This document shows, one piece after another, positions 48,149 through 56,442 of a DNA stretch of 64,000 nt. Source of the DNA: Shimia sp. SK013. Its GTDB lineage: Bacteria > Pseudomonadota > Alphaproteobacteria > Rhodobacterales > Rhodobacteraceae. Under the pieces are notes generated by a model. It saw nothing but the letters and a program-made list of their open reading frames with translations, searched no databases and was not told the DNA's origin. Each line of letters opens with the position of its first letter. Position 1 is the stretch's first letter. The position numbers and the translations under genes were made by a program. The stretch is from positions 1-64,000 of the forward strand of contig NZ_LAJH01000013.1 of the NCBI RefSeq assembly GCF_001292625.1. The letters are read 5' to 3'.

Positions 48149-49755
48149 GCGTCCTCCAGAATGAGATCAGCGGCGCGGTGCGCCAGCATCATGGTCGGGG
48201 CATTGGTGTTGCCCGAGGTTAAATTGGGAAAGACCGAGGCATCGGCAACCCGAAGCCCCTGCAGCCCATGCACCTTCAGGCGCGGACAGACCACTGAGTC
48301 CCGCGCGTCCTGCCCCATCCGGCAGGTGCCGACCGGGTGAAATACGGTGCCGCAGCGCTCGCGGAAATCCGACAGAATCCGGTCGTCATCCATTCGACGC
48401 AGATCCGGATCCATCGCCGATTCCACCAGCCCATCCAAAGCCGCAGTACTCATCAGCCGCTGGCACATGCGCCCGCCTGCCACGATCTGTGCGTGGTCCT
48501 CTTCGGTGGCCAGAGAATTGGGACGGATGCGGGGCGGGGCGGCCGGATCGGCGGAGCTGATGTCGATACGGCCGCGACTGGTAGGACGGGTTGGCTGGAA
48601 GCCGATGATGAAGCCTGGAAACGGGTCGGGCTGCACCACCGTGCGCTTGCCGTTCGGCGTGGTGGTATAGGTCACCGGATTGAAATACAGCTGCTGGTCG
48701 GGCTGGGCTTGATCTGGGCCGGAGCGGAAATAGCCGCCGCACTGGTTCACCGACAGAGCCAACGGCCCACGCTGGGTCAGCGCGTATTGCAGTGCTGCGC
48801 GGAGCTTGCCAAAGAACGGGCGCAGCATATTATTCAGCGTCGGTTCGGTTGCGCGGAAATAATAGTTGATGCCCAGATGGTCCTGAAGGTTTCCGCCCAC
48901 CTGCGGAACATCCAATAGCGGCGTGATGCCGTGGGATTTCAGCAGGTCCGCCGGACCGATACCCGAAAGCTGCAGCAACCGCGGCGAAGTTACGGCGCCC
49001 GACGACACTATGATTTCGCGGCCCGCGCGCAGAGTTCGCTTTTTCCCATCCCTCACCACTTGAACGGCTACAGCGCGCGTGCCTTCAAAGATGACCCGCT
49101 CGGCCTGCACCCCGGTCATCAGTGTGACGTTGGCCCTCTTGAGCGCGGGCTTCAGGAAGGCCCGCGCCGAGTGCATCCGGCGGCCGTCGCTGGTGTTGAT
49201 CTGGTAAGCCGCCGCACCCTCACTGTCGCGGCCGTTGATATTCTTGGTGCGCGGCAGCCCGAGTGCCTCGGCCGCAGCAAAGAAGTGCCGGTTCACCGGG
49301 TGGAGCTGGTCCGACACATCCTGCACATGCAATGGTCCACTGCCCTGACGCCCGCCATTGATATCGAGCCGGGTTTCCATCGCTTCATAGGTCCGGTGTA
49401 CCGTTTCCCAGTCCCAGCCCGTCGCCCCCGCCGCTGTCCAGTCATCGAAGTCCCGCGGCAGCCCACGCGCATAGACTAAGGCGTTGATCGCACCGGACCC
49501 GCCCACAACTTTACCGCGCGGCCAGTAGCCGACGCGCCCGGCCAGCGCAGTCTCCGGCTCCGTCTGGTACTTCCAGTTCACTTTTGGGTCGAAAAAGGTC
49601 TTGCCATAGCCAAGCGGCAGCGTAATCCAAGGCGACCAGCCGCGTCCGCCGGCCTCAATCACCAGCACTTTGTGGCGCCCGGAAACACTCAACCGGTCAG
49701 CCAGAACGCAGCCGGCGGAGCCGGCGCCTACGATGATATAGTCAAAGTTTTCCAC
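48145..49755 (-). CDS. GMC-family FAD oxidoreductase (choline dehydrogenase-like)
   Basis: The 536-residue flavoprotein has the ADP-binding VGAGSAGCVLADRLS, GMC signature 1 GKVVGGSGAINALVYARG, signature 2 GAVTSPRLLQLSGIGP, and the C-terminal VFHPVGTCRMG and SGNTNAPTMMLAHRAADLI with the catalytic His/Asn pair. Substrates range from choline to sugar or polyethylene-glycol alcohols. GTG 49755 is chosen because AGGGA lies 6 nt upstream; a TTG at 49770 is less likely. It is divergent from a LysR gene that probably regulates it. Confidence 0.9.
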   Translation of the reverse strand: MENFDYIIVGAGSAGCVLADRLSVSGRHKVLVIEAGGRGWSPWITLPLGYGKTFFDPKVNWKYQTEPETALAGRVGYWPRGKVVGGSGAINALVYARGLPRDFDDWTAAGATGWDWETVHRTYEAMETRLDINGGRQGSGPLHVQDVSDQLHPVNRHFFAAAEALGLPRTKNINGRDSEGAAAYQINTSDGRRMHSARAFLKPALKRANVTLMTGVQAERVIFEGTRAVAVQVVRDGKKRTLRAGREIIVSSGAVTSPRLLQLSGIGPADLLKSHGITPLLDVPQVGGNLQDHLGINYYFRATEPTLNNMLRPFFGKLRAALQYALTQRGPLALSVNQCGGYFRSGPDQAQPDQQLYFNPVTYTTTPNGKRTVVQPDPFPGFIIGFQPTRPTSRGRIDISSADPAAPPRIRPNSLATEEDHAQIVAGGRMCQRLMSTAALDGLVESAMDPDLRRMDDDRILSDFRERCGTVFHPVGTCRMGQDARDSVVCPRLKVHGLQGLRVADASVFPNLTSGNTNAPTMMLAHRAADLILEDA

Positions 49756-49864
49756 GGCGTTCCCTGCCAACTCTCAAAGTGTTTCTGGCACAAACAACTG
49801 GCGTGTTCTAAACAAATATTTTTTTGATACATACGTGGAAAAATTTGAAATGTAGGAACGCCAC

Positions 49865-50749
49865 ATGAACGACATACCTCCTTTACCTTGGCTGCGCGCA
49901 TTTGAGGCAGCCTCACGAAACGGTAACTTTTCCAACGCCGGAGACGAACTCGGACTGACGCCTGCCGCTGTCAGCCATCAGGTACGGTCGCTCGAAGAGC
50001 ATTTGGACTATCAGCTGTTTTCCCGCAAAAAACGGCCCATGGAACTGACCACAATGGGGGAGCTTTATCTGCCCTGGGTGATCAAAGCCTTCGAAACCCT
50101 TCGGCTGGGTACGCGAGATGTTTTTGGCACCAGGCACATGCGCCCGCTGAGGATCCGTTGCCTGCCGACATTTGCGCAGCTCTGGCTTTTGAAGCAGTTG
50201 CCTGATTTCCGGGCGCGATATCCGGAGATCAATATGCAATTGCATATGGGCACTTGGGCCAGCGCGATCCAATCAAGCCAACTTGATATCGAAATTCGAT
50301 TCGGAAACGGGGATTGGCCAGGGCAGCGCGCAACGCTGCTGGGGCGTCCGCCCGTAGTCCCGGTCTGCCACCCAAGCCTGCAGCCCAGTGACGAAACGCT
50401 TGAGGCTTTGCGAGACTCACCTTTGATCGAGATCATCGGTGTGGCCGACAACTGGCACCAATTTTTCCGTCAAGAGAACTTGGCGCCGCCCAGGCAAATC
50501 CCTGCGCTCAATGTGGATCAAAGCATTGCCGCCTTGGAACTTGCCGCAAATGGGATGGGACATGCGCTGGTGTCAGAACTTTTCGCGCTTCCCTATCTGC
50601 AAGACGGGCGTCTGGTGCGCTCACTGCCTCTCGAGAAACACACCGATCAGGCGATCTATGTCACCTGCCCGGCGGGCCCGGTCAGCTATGGGTCTCAAAT
50701 GTTTCTGGATTGGATAGTCGAGCGGTCTTCCCCGATGCGCCAAGTGTGA
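49865..50749 (+). CDS. LysR family regulator, GcvA-like
   Basis: The 294-residue protein has the GcvA-type N-terminus LPWLRAFEAASRNGNFSNAGDELGLTPAAVSHQVRSLEEHLDYQLF. The effector domain has RIRCLPTFAQLWLLKQLPDF. It lies head to head with the GMC/enolase operon, separated by about 110 AT-rich bp that should hold both promoters and its binding site. This is the usual LysR layout, so it is likely the regulator of that pair. Confidence 0.92.
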   Translation: MNDIPPLPWLRAFEAASRNGNFSNAGDELGLTPAAVSHQVRSLEEHLDYQLFSRKKRPMELTTMGELYLPWVIKAFETLRLGTRDVFGTRHMRPLRIRCLPTFAQLWLLKQLPDFRARYPEINMQLHMGTWASAIQSSQLDIEIRFGNGDWPGQRATLLGRPPVVPVCHPSLQPSDETLEALRDSPLIEIIGVADNWHQFFRQENLAPPRQIPALNVDQSIAALELAANGMGHALVSELFALPYLQDGRLVRSLPLEKHTDQAIYVTCPAGPVSYGSQMFLDWIVERSSPMRQV

Positions 50750-50939
50750 CTGAACTCAGAACCAAGTTCATAGTGCTCCAGCAACAAACGGCAGCTTTTC
50801 ACTGCTGCGGCAGGGCCAAAATCAAATCTGCAAACGGGTTTCCCGATCTTCGCCCGATCACCGGACATTGCACAGCGCGATTGTTGTGCATTCGGACGTT
50901 CGGCGCGGGTGTACTGGCATGTACGCGCCGTCGCGGGTA

Positions 50940-51548
50940 TCAGCCCTTTTGCCCTATCTTTGGCTCAGTGCCCGCGCGCATTCGGCGGATGTTGTCGCGG
51001 TGGCGCCAGAAGACGATGAGAGTCAGAACAACACCAAGCAAGAACGCGGTGTCGTGGCCCAGAACCACCATCCAGATCGTGGACATGCCAGCCGCAAACA
51101 GAGCCGCGAAAGACGAGATGCGCGACACGGCAGCACCCAGCAGCCATGACAGGCAGCAAGCGAGGCCGACAGGCCATGCCAGCGCCAGCATCAGGCCAAG
51201 GAAAGTGGCGACGCCCTTGCCGCCCTTGAACTTGAGCCAGACCGGATAACAATGGCCGATGAAAGCCAGAAGACCGGCAATCTGTGCTGCGTCTTCGCCA
51301 ACCATCGCGCGGGCCAATAGCACGGCGACCGCGCCTTTGCCGCCATCCAGAAGCAGCGTCAGAGCAGCCGCCTTTTTGGAGCCGGTACGCAAGACGTTTG
51401 TGGCGCCGATATTGCCCGAGCCGATGTCGCGCAGATTGCCCAGCCCCATGACGCGCGCAAGAACCATGCCAAAGGGGATCGACCCCATCAGATAGCCGAG
51501 CACCGCCCAAAGCAGCAGGACGGCGGGGGTCGATTCTATGACGGGCAT
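50940..51548 (-). CDS. plsY: Acyl-phosphate:glycerol-3-phosphate acyltransferase
   Basis: The 202-residue membrane enzyme has three conserved cytoplasmic motifs of PlsY: GSIPFGMVLARVMG with RDIGSGNIGATNVLR, LLDGGKGAVAVLLA, and GHCYPVWLKFKGGKGVAT. It also has several helices and a C-terminal IVFWRHRDNIRRM. It makes lysophosphatidate, the first step of phospholipid synthesis in most bacteria. It begins directly after the stop of the dihydroorotase-like gene, so expression is tied to the pyrimidine genes. Confidence 0.96.
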   Translation of the reverse strand: MPVIESTPAVLLLWAVLGYLMGSIPFGMVLARVMGLGNLRDIGSGNIGATNVLRTGSKKAAALTLLLDGGKGAVAVLLARAMVGEDAAQIAGLLAFIGHCYPVWLKFKGGKGVATFLGLMLALAWPVGLACCLSWLLGAAVSRISSFAALFAAGMSTIWMVVLGHDTAFLLGVVLTLIVFWRHRDNIRRMRAGTEPKIGQKG

Positions 51549-52826
51549 TTAGTCTCTCCGGTAGACGGCCTTTCCGGCCACATAAGTGGCGAGCACCTTA
51601 CCCTGCATCTTGGCGCCGTCAAACGGGGTGTTCTTGGATTTGGACTGCAATTTAAAGCGATCCAGTATGAACGGTGCGTCAGGGTCAAACAAAACGAAAT
51701 CCGCAGGCGCGTCTTGTTCGATGCGACCCGAAGTGAGGCCGAGGCGGTTGGCTGGGTTGAGCGCCATCGCCTTAAAGAGTTGCGGCAGGGTCAGATCGCC
51801 GTTCTGATAAAGCTGCATCGCGGCAGGAAGCAGGGTTTCCAGCGCAACTGCACCAGAGGCGGCTTCCTCAAACGGCAGGCGTTTGGATTCTTCGTCCTGC
51901 GGTGTGTGCATCGAGCAGATGATGTCGATCAGGCCGGATTTCACCGCCTCAACAAGCGCAAGCCGGTCAGTTTCGGCGCGCAGGGGCGGTTTGATTTTGA
52001 AAAACGTGCGGTAATCCGCAACGTCCAGCTCGTTCAGCGTCAAGTGGTGGATCGATGTCCCTGCGGTGACGTCAAAGCCGTTCTTCTTGGCGCGTTCCAG
52101 TGCGGGCAAGGCGCGGGCGGCGGTGATCTGGTCAGCGTGGTATTTCACGCCGGTCATTTCGACCAATGCCAGATCGCGGTCCAACCCCATGCGCTCGGCC
52201 ATAGGCGACACGGCAGGCAGGCCGCGCAAGGCGGCGAATTTTGACGCGTTGGCAGCCGCCCCTTTGGACAGGCCCGGATCTTGTGGGTGGCTCATGACCA
52301 GTGCGCCGTTGGCGCGGGCATAGGTCATGGCGCGGCTGAGCACTTTGTTGTTGGTCACAACGTGGTCGCAATCGGTGAAGGCAATCGCACCGGCATCCAT
52401 GAGAAAGCCGATCTCGGTCATCTCTTTGCCTTCGCGACCCTTGGTCAGCGCGGCCATTGGCACGACGTTGACGGGCGCGGCTTCGTTGGCGCGGCGCTCA
52501 ACAAATTCCAGCACTTCGGGCGTGTCGATGGCGGGCAGCGTGTCGGGGCGGGTAACCATTGTGGTGACACCGCCAGCGGCAGCGGCGAGTCCAGCGGTCT
52601 TGTAGCTTTCTTTGTGGCGCTCGCCCGGCTCGCAAACTTTCACGCCGATGTCGACGATGCCCGGCGCGAGGCATTTGCCGCCGCAATCGATGGTCTTGTC
52701 TGCGGTTTCAGATGGTGTGCCGTTGCCGAAAGCGGCAATTGCGCCATCTCGCACAAGCACCCAGCCGGGGGCGTCACTGTCGCGGGCGGGATCAATCAGG
52801 CGGGCGTTGGTGAAGAGTGTGGTCAT
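51549..52826 (-). CDS. Catalytically inactive dihydroorotase-like protein (PyrC'/PyrX type)
   Basis: The 425-residue amidohydrolase-fold protein is related to class I dihydroorotase but lacks key active-site residues. The metal motif D-x-H-x-H-L-R-E-PG reads DIGVKVCEPG, losing both histidines and the substrate arginine. The late catalytic aspartate (ATDH in active enzymes) is CSMH. Histidines in VMSHPQD and TSIHHL remain. Inactive homologues of this kind form the structural partner of aspartate transcarbamoylase in Pseudomonas, and pyrB lies in the same operon. Automatic annotation would call it pyrC. Confidence 0.85.
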   Translation of the reverse strand: MTTLFTNARLIDPARDSDAPGWVLVRDGAIAAFGNGTPSETADKTIDCGGKCLAPGIVDIGVKVCEPGERHKESYKTAGLAAAAGGVTTMVTRPDTLPAIDTPEVLEFVERRANEAAPVNVVPMAALTKGREGKEMTEIGFLMDAGAIAFTDCDHVVTNNKVLSRAMTYARANGALVMSHPQDPGLSKGAAANASKFAALRGLPAVSPMAERMGLDRDLALVEMTGVKYHADQITAARALPALERAKKNGFDVTAGTSIHHLTLNELDVADYRTFFKIKPPLRAETDRLALVEAVKSGLIDIICSMHTPQDEESKRLPFEEAASGAVALETLLPAAMQLYQNGDLTLPQLFKAMALNPANRLGLTSGRIEQDAPADFVLFDPDAPFILDRFKLQSKSKNTPFDGAKMQGKVLATYVAGKAVYRRD

Positions 52827-52890
52827 TGGAGCTCTCCTTGTAAGGCGCGGGGGTGATGAAAAATTGGGGACAGGGCCGAGGTCGGTCGGA

Positions 52891-53343
52891 TCATCGAGAG
52901 CCTCCGGCTTTGGCAGATTGGATGGCGGCGATGGTCGCGGCGGGGTCGGCCTGAAACTTGATCAGGTGCTTGTCGCCTGAGTGGGTCACGATCTGCACGA
53001 CACTGCCCATTGTGTTGAGTTGGTCAATGGACGTGAGGGCGATGTCACGCTCGGCAGGGCCAAGCACGCGTTCTGTGGTGAGATCCCAGCGCGTCGCCAT
53101 TTCTTCGCTCATCATATAAGCGGTGCGCACGCCAATGGCGGCGAGGCCACCGACGCCGCCGGTCCAGACATGGGGGTTGCCCATCGCCCAGAGCGCGATC
53201 ATGCCAAAGGCCATTGCGCCAGCGGCCAGCCATGCGGATGCGCGGATATAGGTCATGCGGTCAGCGGTGAAGCTTTGCGTAACGGTTTCACCGTCGGCCA
53301 AGTTCGTGCTTGGGACCATGCGGGCGGTGTTTTTGGTGCTCAT
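52891..53343 (-). CDS. Small membrane protein with PH-like C-terminal domain
   Basis: The 150-residue protein has a polar N-terminus and two membrane helices (ASAWLAAGAMAFGMIALWAMG and WTGGVGGLAAIGVRTAYMM). A cytoplasmic domain WDLTTERVLGPAERDIALTSIDQLNTMGS...VTHSGDKHLIKF follows, with the beta-strand pattern of a bacterial PH domain. Function unknown. Its ATG overlaps the preceding stop (ATGA), and 64 nt separate it from the dihydroorotase-like gene downstream. Confidence 0.7.
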   Translation of the reverse strand: MSTKNTARMVPSTNLADGETVTQSFTADRMTYIRASAWLAAGAMAFGMIALWAMGNPHVWTGGVGGLAAIGVRTAYMMSEEMATRWDLTTERVLGPAERDIALTSIDQLNTMGSVVQIVTHSGDKHLIKFQADPAATIAAIQSAKAGGSR

Positions 53344-53840
53344 GTTTTGGCCTCCGAAGCCTTGTAAGCGGTCACGGCGGCGTTGATTTTCTGGGCCACG
53401 TCGCGGCGGTCTCGCAGGTAGGGCATCATCATGGCGCCGTGTGGTTGAAGGCGCAGGCGCACGGACCACCACATCCAGCTTTTGGCTGTGTCGCAGTCGG
53501 CGAGGGACATGGTCGCGGGTTCGGCTTCGTCCGAAAGGTTCACAAACAGGATGCGCCAGTTGGTCAGCACCCAATGGTCGTCGCGTCGCTGGCGCCATTC
53601 GAAAACATCGTCAAACACAAACGCATAAAAGACGGCCCCAAGCAAAAGGCTGATCGGCCAAGCAAGCAGTCCGCGAAACTCGGTAAACGACACAAGGATC
53701 GGGTTGACGCAGGCCGCAGTCAGGATCGACACAAAAGCCAATTTACGCAGGAAGACGGATAAGGCGGGGCGCCAGAGCGCAATCAAATGCTCGTCGGGGT
53801 GCAGGCGGATGTCGTCGGGCAACTTGGGGATTTGGCTCAT
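53340..53840 (-). CDS. Membrane protein with bacterial PH-like domain
   Basis: The 166-residue protein starts with a soluble segment (LPDDIRLHPDEHLIALWRP). Two hydrophobic helices follow (FLRKLAFVSILTAACVNPILV, LLAWPISLLLGAVFYAFVF). The C-terminal domain has DDHWVLTNWRILFVNLS and MMPYLRDRRDVAQKINAAV, resembling YdbT-type bacterial PH domains. It resembles its downstream neighbour in layout. Both ends overlap neighbouring genes by 4 nt (ATGA), so the trio is co-translated. Confidence 0.72.
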   Translation of the reverse strand: MSQIPKLPDDIRLHPDEHLIALWRPALSVFLRKLAFVSILTAACVNPILVSFTEFRGLLAWPISLLLGAVFYAFVFDDVFEWRQRRDDHWVLTNWRILFVNLSDEAEPATMSLADCDTAKSWMWWSVRLRLQPHGAMMMPYLRDRRDVAQKINAAVTAYKASEAKT

Positions 53841-54400
53841 GGGGCATCCCCCCACAGAAAGAGCAGACCCAGTGCCAAAGCGGCGGCTGGCAGAGCGAGG
53901 ATAGCCAGAAGCACGGTTTTATAAGGATTGGCGGGGCGGGCTTTTGTTTTGGGCGGCGTCAGCGGCGCGCCTTTGGAGGCAGCAGAGGGCAAGGGCTCGT
54001 AGCGAGCCCGCGCGTTTTCTTCTTTGTAGGTGCCAAGCCAGCGCAACGGCTGGCGCGGCGACAGGGTTTGTTCGGTGCGGCTGAAGGCGAAAGACAGCAC
54101 AACCAACACCCAGCCGCGCTGTGCCGAGAGGCGGTTGCCATCCTCGCGCACGTCCTGTTCGGAGATGCCGAGGCCCTGCACCATGTAGCCGGGCAGGCCG
54201 AGGCCCTCGAGGTCGCGCACGTTGAACAGTTCGATGTAGTCTTCGTCCAGTTCATAGGCCCCAAGCGCAGTAAGCAGCGGCCAGTCAATCACGTCGCCGT
54301 CTGCGTCACACACGGTGTCGCGAAATGCGTCGATGCTTTCGGACGGCAGGTCAACGGCAAAGAGCCGCACCAGACCGTGTTCTGAAGCAGAGACGCGCAT
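53837..54400 (-). CDS. Hypothetical protein with C-terminal membrane anchor
   Basis: I do not recognise this 187-residue protein. The first 110 residues are acidic and soluble (DLPSESIDAFRD, DWPLLTALGAYELDEDYIELFNVRDLEGLGL). A Pro/Ala linker follows, and a C-terminal helix YKTVLLAILALPAAALALGLLFLW anchors it as a tail-anchored protein. It lies between the microprotein gene and the PH-domain genes, overlapping the latter by 4 nt. The layout suggests it presents a soluble domain at the membrane. Confidence 0.68.
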   Translation of the reverse strand: MRVSASEHGLVRLFAVDLPSESIDAFRDTVCDADGDVIDWPLLTALGAYELDEDYIELFNVRDLEGLGLPGYMVQGLGISEQDVREDGNRLSAQRGWVLVVLSFAFSRTEQTLSPRQPLRWLGTYKEENARARYEPLPSAASKGAPLTPPKTKARPANPYKTVLLAILALPAAALALGLLFLWGDAP

Positions 54401-54404
54401 GCGA

Positions 54405-54506
54405 TCAGCTCCCGATCCAGATAAAAAGGCCGACGAAGATAAACATGGCAATGAGCGCCACGGTTGCGACGCGGCCGCTCATTTTTGGGTCCTTGGGATC
54501 GTCCAC
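54405..54506 (-). CDS. 33-residue single-helix membrane microprotein downstream of pyrB
   Basis: A GTG-initiated frame of 33 codons plus TGA begins 3 nt after the pyrB stop, with GAGGTG about 8 nt upstream. The product starts DDPKDPKMSGR and continues as one hydrophobic helix (VATVALIAMFIFVGLFIWIGS), a polar N-terminus plus a membrane segment. An internal ATG would give 25 residues. The gene exactly fills the space between pyrB and the next gene (4-nt gap), which supports it being real. Function unknown. Confidence 0.65.
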   Translation of the reverse strand: MDDPKDPKMSGRVATVALIAMFIFVGLFIWIGS

Positions 54507-54509
54507 CTG

Positions 54510-55478
54510 TTACACCTCAACCGGCTGGTTGGCGGCGGCTTCGGCGCGGCGCGCACGCAGGTTTTGCGCCAGCAGATCCATCGCGGCGGCGCGCACAGCG
54601 ACGCCCATTTCGACCTGCTCCTGAATGACGGAACGGGTTGGGTGATCGGCGATTTCGCTGTCGATCTCGACGCCGCGGTTCATCGGACCGGGGTGCATGA
54701 TGATGGCGTCATCTTTGGCGTGGGACAGCTTGGCGGCATCAAGGCCATAGCGGTGATAGTATTCGCGCTCGGACGGAATGAAACCGCCGTCCATGCGTTC
54801 TTTCTGGATGCGCAGCATCATGACAACGTCGACATCCTTGAGGCCTTCTTCCATGTCCTCATAGATTTCCGCGCCAAATTCGGAAAAGCTGGACGGCACC
54901 AGTGTGGGCGGGCCGATCAGGCGCACGCGGTTTTCCATTTTTCCAAGCAGGATCAGGTTGGAACGCGCCACGCGGGAGTGGGCGATGTCGCCGCAGATTG
55001 CGATGTTGAGGCGGTGAATGCGGCCTTTGGCGCGGCGGATGGTCAGCGCGTCCAGGAGGGCCTGTGTCGGGTGCTCGTGGCGGCCGTCGCCCGCGTTGAG
55101 CACCGCGCAGTTCACCTTTTGCGCCAGAAGATCGACAGCGCCGGAGTGCGGGTGGCGCACGACCAGAAGATCCGGGTGCATGGCGTTGAGCGTGGTGGCG
55201 GTGTCGATCAGGGTTTCGCCCTTTTTTATCGAGCTGGCCTGCATTGCCATGTTCATGACATCCGCGCCAAGACGTTTGCCTGCGATCTCAAAGCTCGCCT
55301 GCGTGCGTGTGGAATTCTCGAAGAACATGTTGATCTGGGTCATACCCGCGAGCACATCGGAATGCTTGTGCGTGGTACGGGCTTGGTCGGCGTATTTGTC
55401 GGCCAAGTCGAGAATCGTGGTAATTTCGTCGGGCCGCAGGGGCTCGATCCCCAGAAGATGGTTGTGGCCAAAGGTCAT
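54510..55478 (-). CDS. pyrB: Aspartate carbamoyltransferase catalytic subunit
   Basis: The 322-residue enzyme has the carbamoyl-phosphate motif [68 protein letters not shown] and [11 protein letters not shown]. It forms carbamoyl-aspartate, the first committed pyrimidine step. ATG 55478 follows AGGAGAGCCCC. No pyrI is present. The inactive dihydroorotase homologue downstream is the expected partner of this pyrB class. It starts a minus-strand run of seven genes ending with plsY. Confidence 0.96.
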   Translation of the reverse strand: MTFGHNHLLGIEPLRPDEITTILDLADKYADQARTTHKHSDVLAGMTQINMFFENSTRTQASFEIAGKRLGADVMNMAMQASSIKKGETLIDTATTLNAMHPDLLVVRHPHSGAVDLLAQKVNCAVLNAGDGRHEHPTQALLDALTIRRAKGRIHRLNIAICGDIAHSRVARSNLILLGKMENRVRLIGPPTLVPSSFSEFGAEIYEDMEEGLKDVDVVMMLRIQKERMDGGFIPSEREYYHRYGLDAAKLSHAKDDAIIMHPGPMNRGVEIDSEIADHPTRSVIQEQVEMGVAVRAAAMDLLAQNLRARRAEAAANQPVEV

Positions 55479-55650
55479 TGGGGCTCTCCTTCTGTCTCGA
55501 TCGGGACGCTTATATGTAGCCCATATAGGGCGGGCAAGCGTGGCTTTTATGGCCTGAGACAATCCAGCCATTATTTTTTGGCAAATCGGCGATGAATTGC
55601 CGGTATTTCGTGGTCTTTCACCGGCTTGGCTGAGCGGGTAGGGTTCGGGC

Positions 55651-56442
55651 ATGGAATCGGCACTGGATTATTTCGCGGCAGAAGCGCTTTTGACCTGGCA
55701 AGTGGAGCTGGGCGCAACAGAAGCGATTCTGGACACGCCCGTCGATCGCTATGAAACCCCCAAGCAAGCGCCTAAAGCGACCGTTGCTACACCTGCCTCT
55801 GTGGCGGAACCTGCGGCCGCCAAGCCGGTCGAGGTGGACGCTGTTGCCGAGGCCAAAAAGGCAGCGCAGGGTGTTTCCGATCTGGATGGATTGCAGGATG
55901 CATTGGCGGCGTTTGAGTTGTGCGAGCTGAAACGGGGGGCGCGCAATCTGGTGTTTGCGGATGGCAACCCTGCCGCGCGGGTGATGATCATCGGCGATGC
56001 GCCAGGGCGGGATGAAGACCGAGAAGGCAAGCCGTTTGTCGGTGCTGCCGGGACCCTGTTGGACCGGATGTTTGGTGCGATCGACATGGGACGGGATGTA
56101 CCGCTGTCTAAGGATGCGATTTACATCACCAATGTTTTGCCGTGGCGCCCGCCGCAGAATCGCGATCCCAAGCCTGCCGAAATCGCAATGCTGCGTCCGT
56201 TTGTGGAACGACACGTGGAGATCGTTGCGCCGGATGTGATCGTGCTGATGGGCAATGTCGCCGGTGAGGCCGTGCTGGGCAAACGTGGGATAACGCGGAT
56301 GCGCGGCACTTGGCAGGAGGCGTTTGGCAAGCCGGTTTTGCCGATGTTGCACCCTGCCTATTTGTTGCGCCAGCCCCGTGCCAAGCGCGAGGCTTGGGCT
56401 GATTTGCTGAGTTTGAAGGCCAAACTGGAGGACACTGCGTGA
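55651..56442 (+). CDS. Uracil-DNA glycosylase family 4-like protein lacking most Fe-S cysteines
   Basis: The 263-residue protein has a roughly 75-residue Ala/Pro/Glu-rich N-terminal extension followed by a family 4/5 UDG core. That core has [21 protein letters not shown] (motif A), [16 protein letters not shown] and [11 protein letters not shown] (motif B). Family 4 uses four cysteines for a 4Fe-4S cluster. Here CxxC is FELC, the NxxKCRPP cysteine is Trp in NVLPWRPP, and the later cysteine is Leu in AMLRP, leaving one. It is divergent from pyrB. Confidence 0.88.
   Translation: MESALDYFAAEALLTWQVELGATEAILDTPVDRYETPKQAPKATVATPASVAEPAAAKPVEVDAVAEAKKAAQGVSDLDGLQDALAAFELCELKRGARNLVFADGNPAARVMIIGDAPGRDEDREGKPFVGAAGTLLDRMFGAIDMGRDVPLSKDAIYITNVLPWRPPQNRDPKPAEIAMLRPFVERHVEIVAPDVIVLMGNVAGEAVLGKRGITRMRGTWQEAFGKPVLPMLHPAYLLRQPRAKREAWADLLSLKAKLEDTA

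Noticed and set aside
53837-54400. Phage or toxin-antitoxin assignment for the small-protein cluster near pyrB
   Set aside because: No antitoxin-like DNA-binding protein, nuclease or phage motif is present; the membrane/PH-like features and normal GC fit a housekeeping operon better.
54315-55595. 426-codon plus-strand frame opposite pyrB
   Set aside because: Covers pyrB and its promoter in antisense; no ribosome site or recognisable domain.
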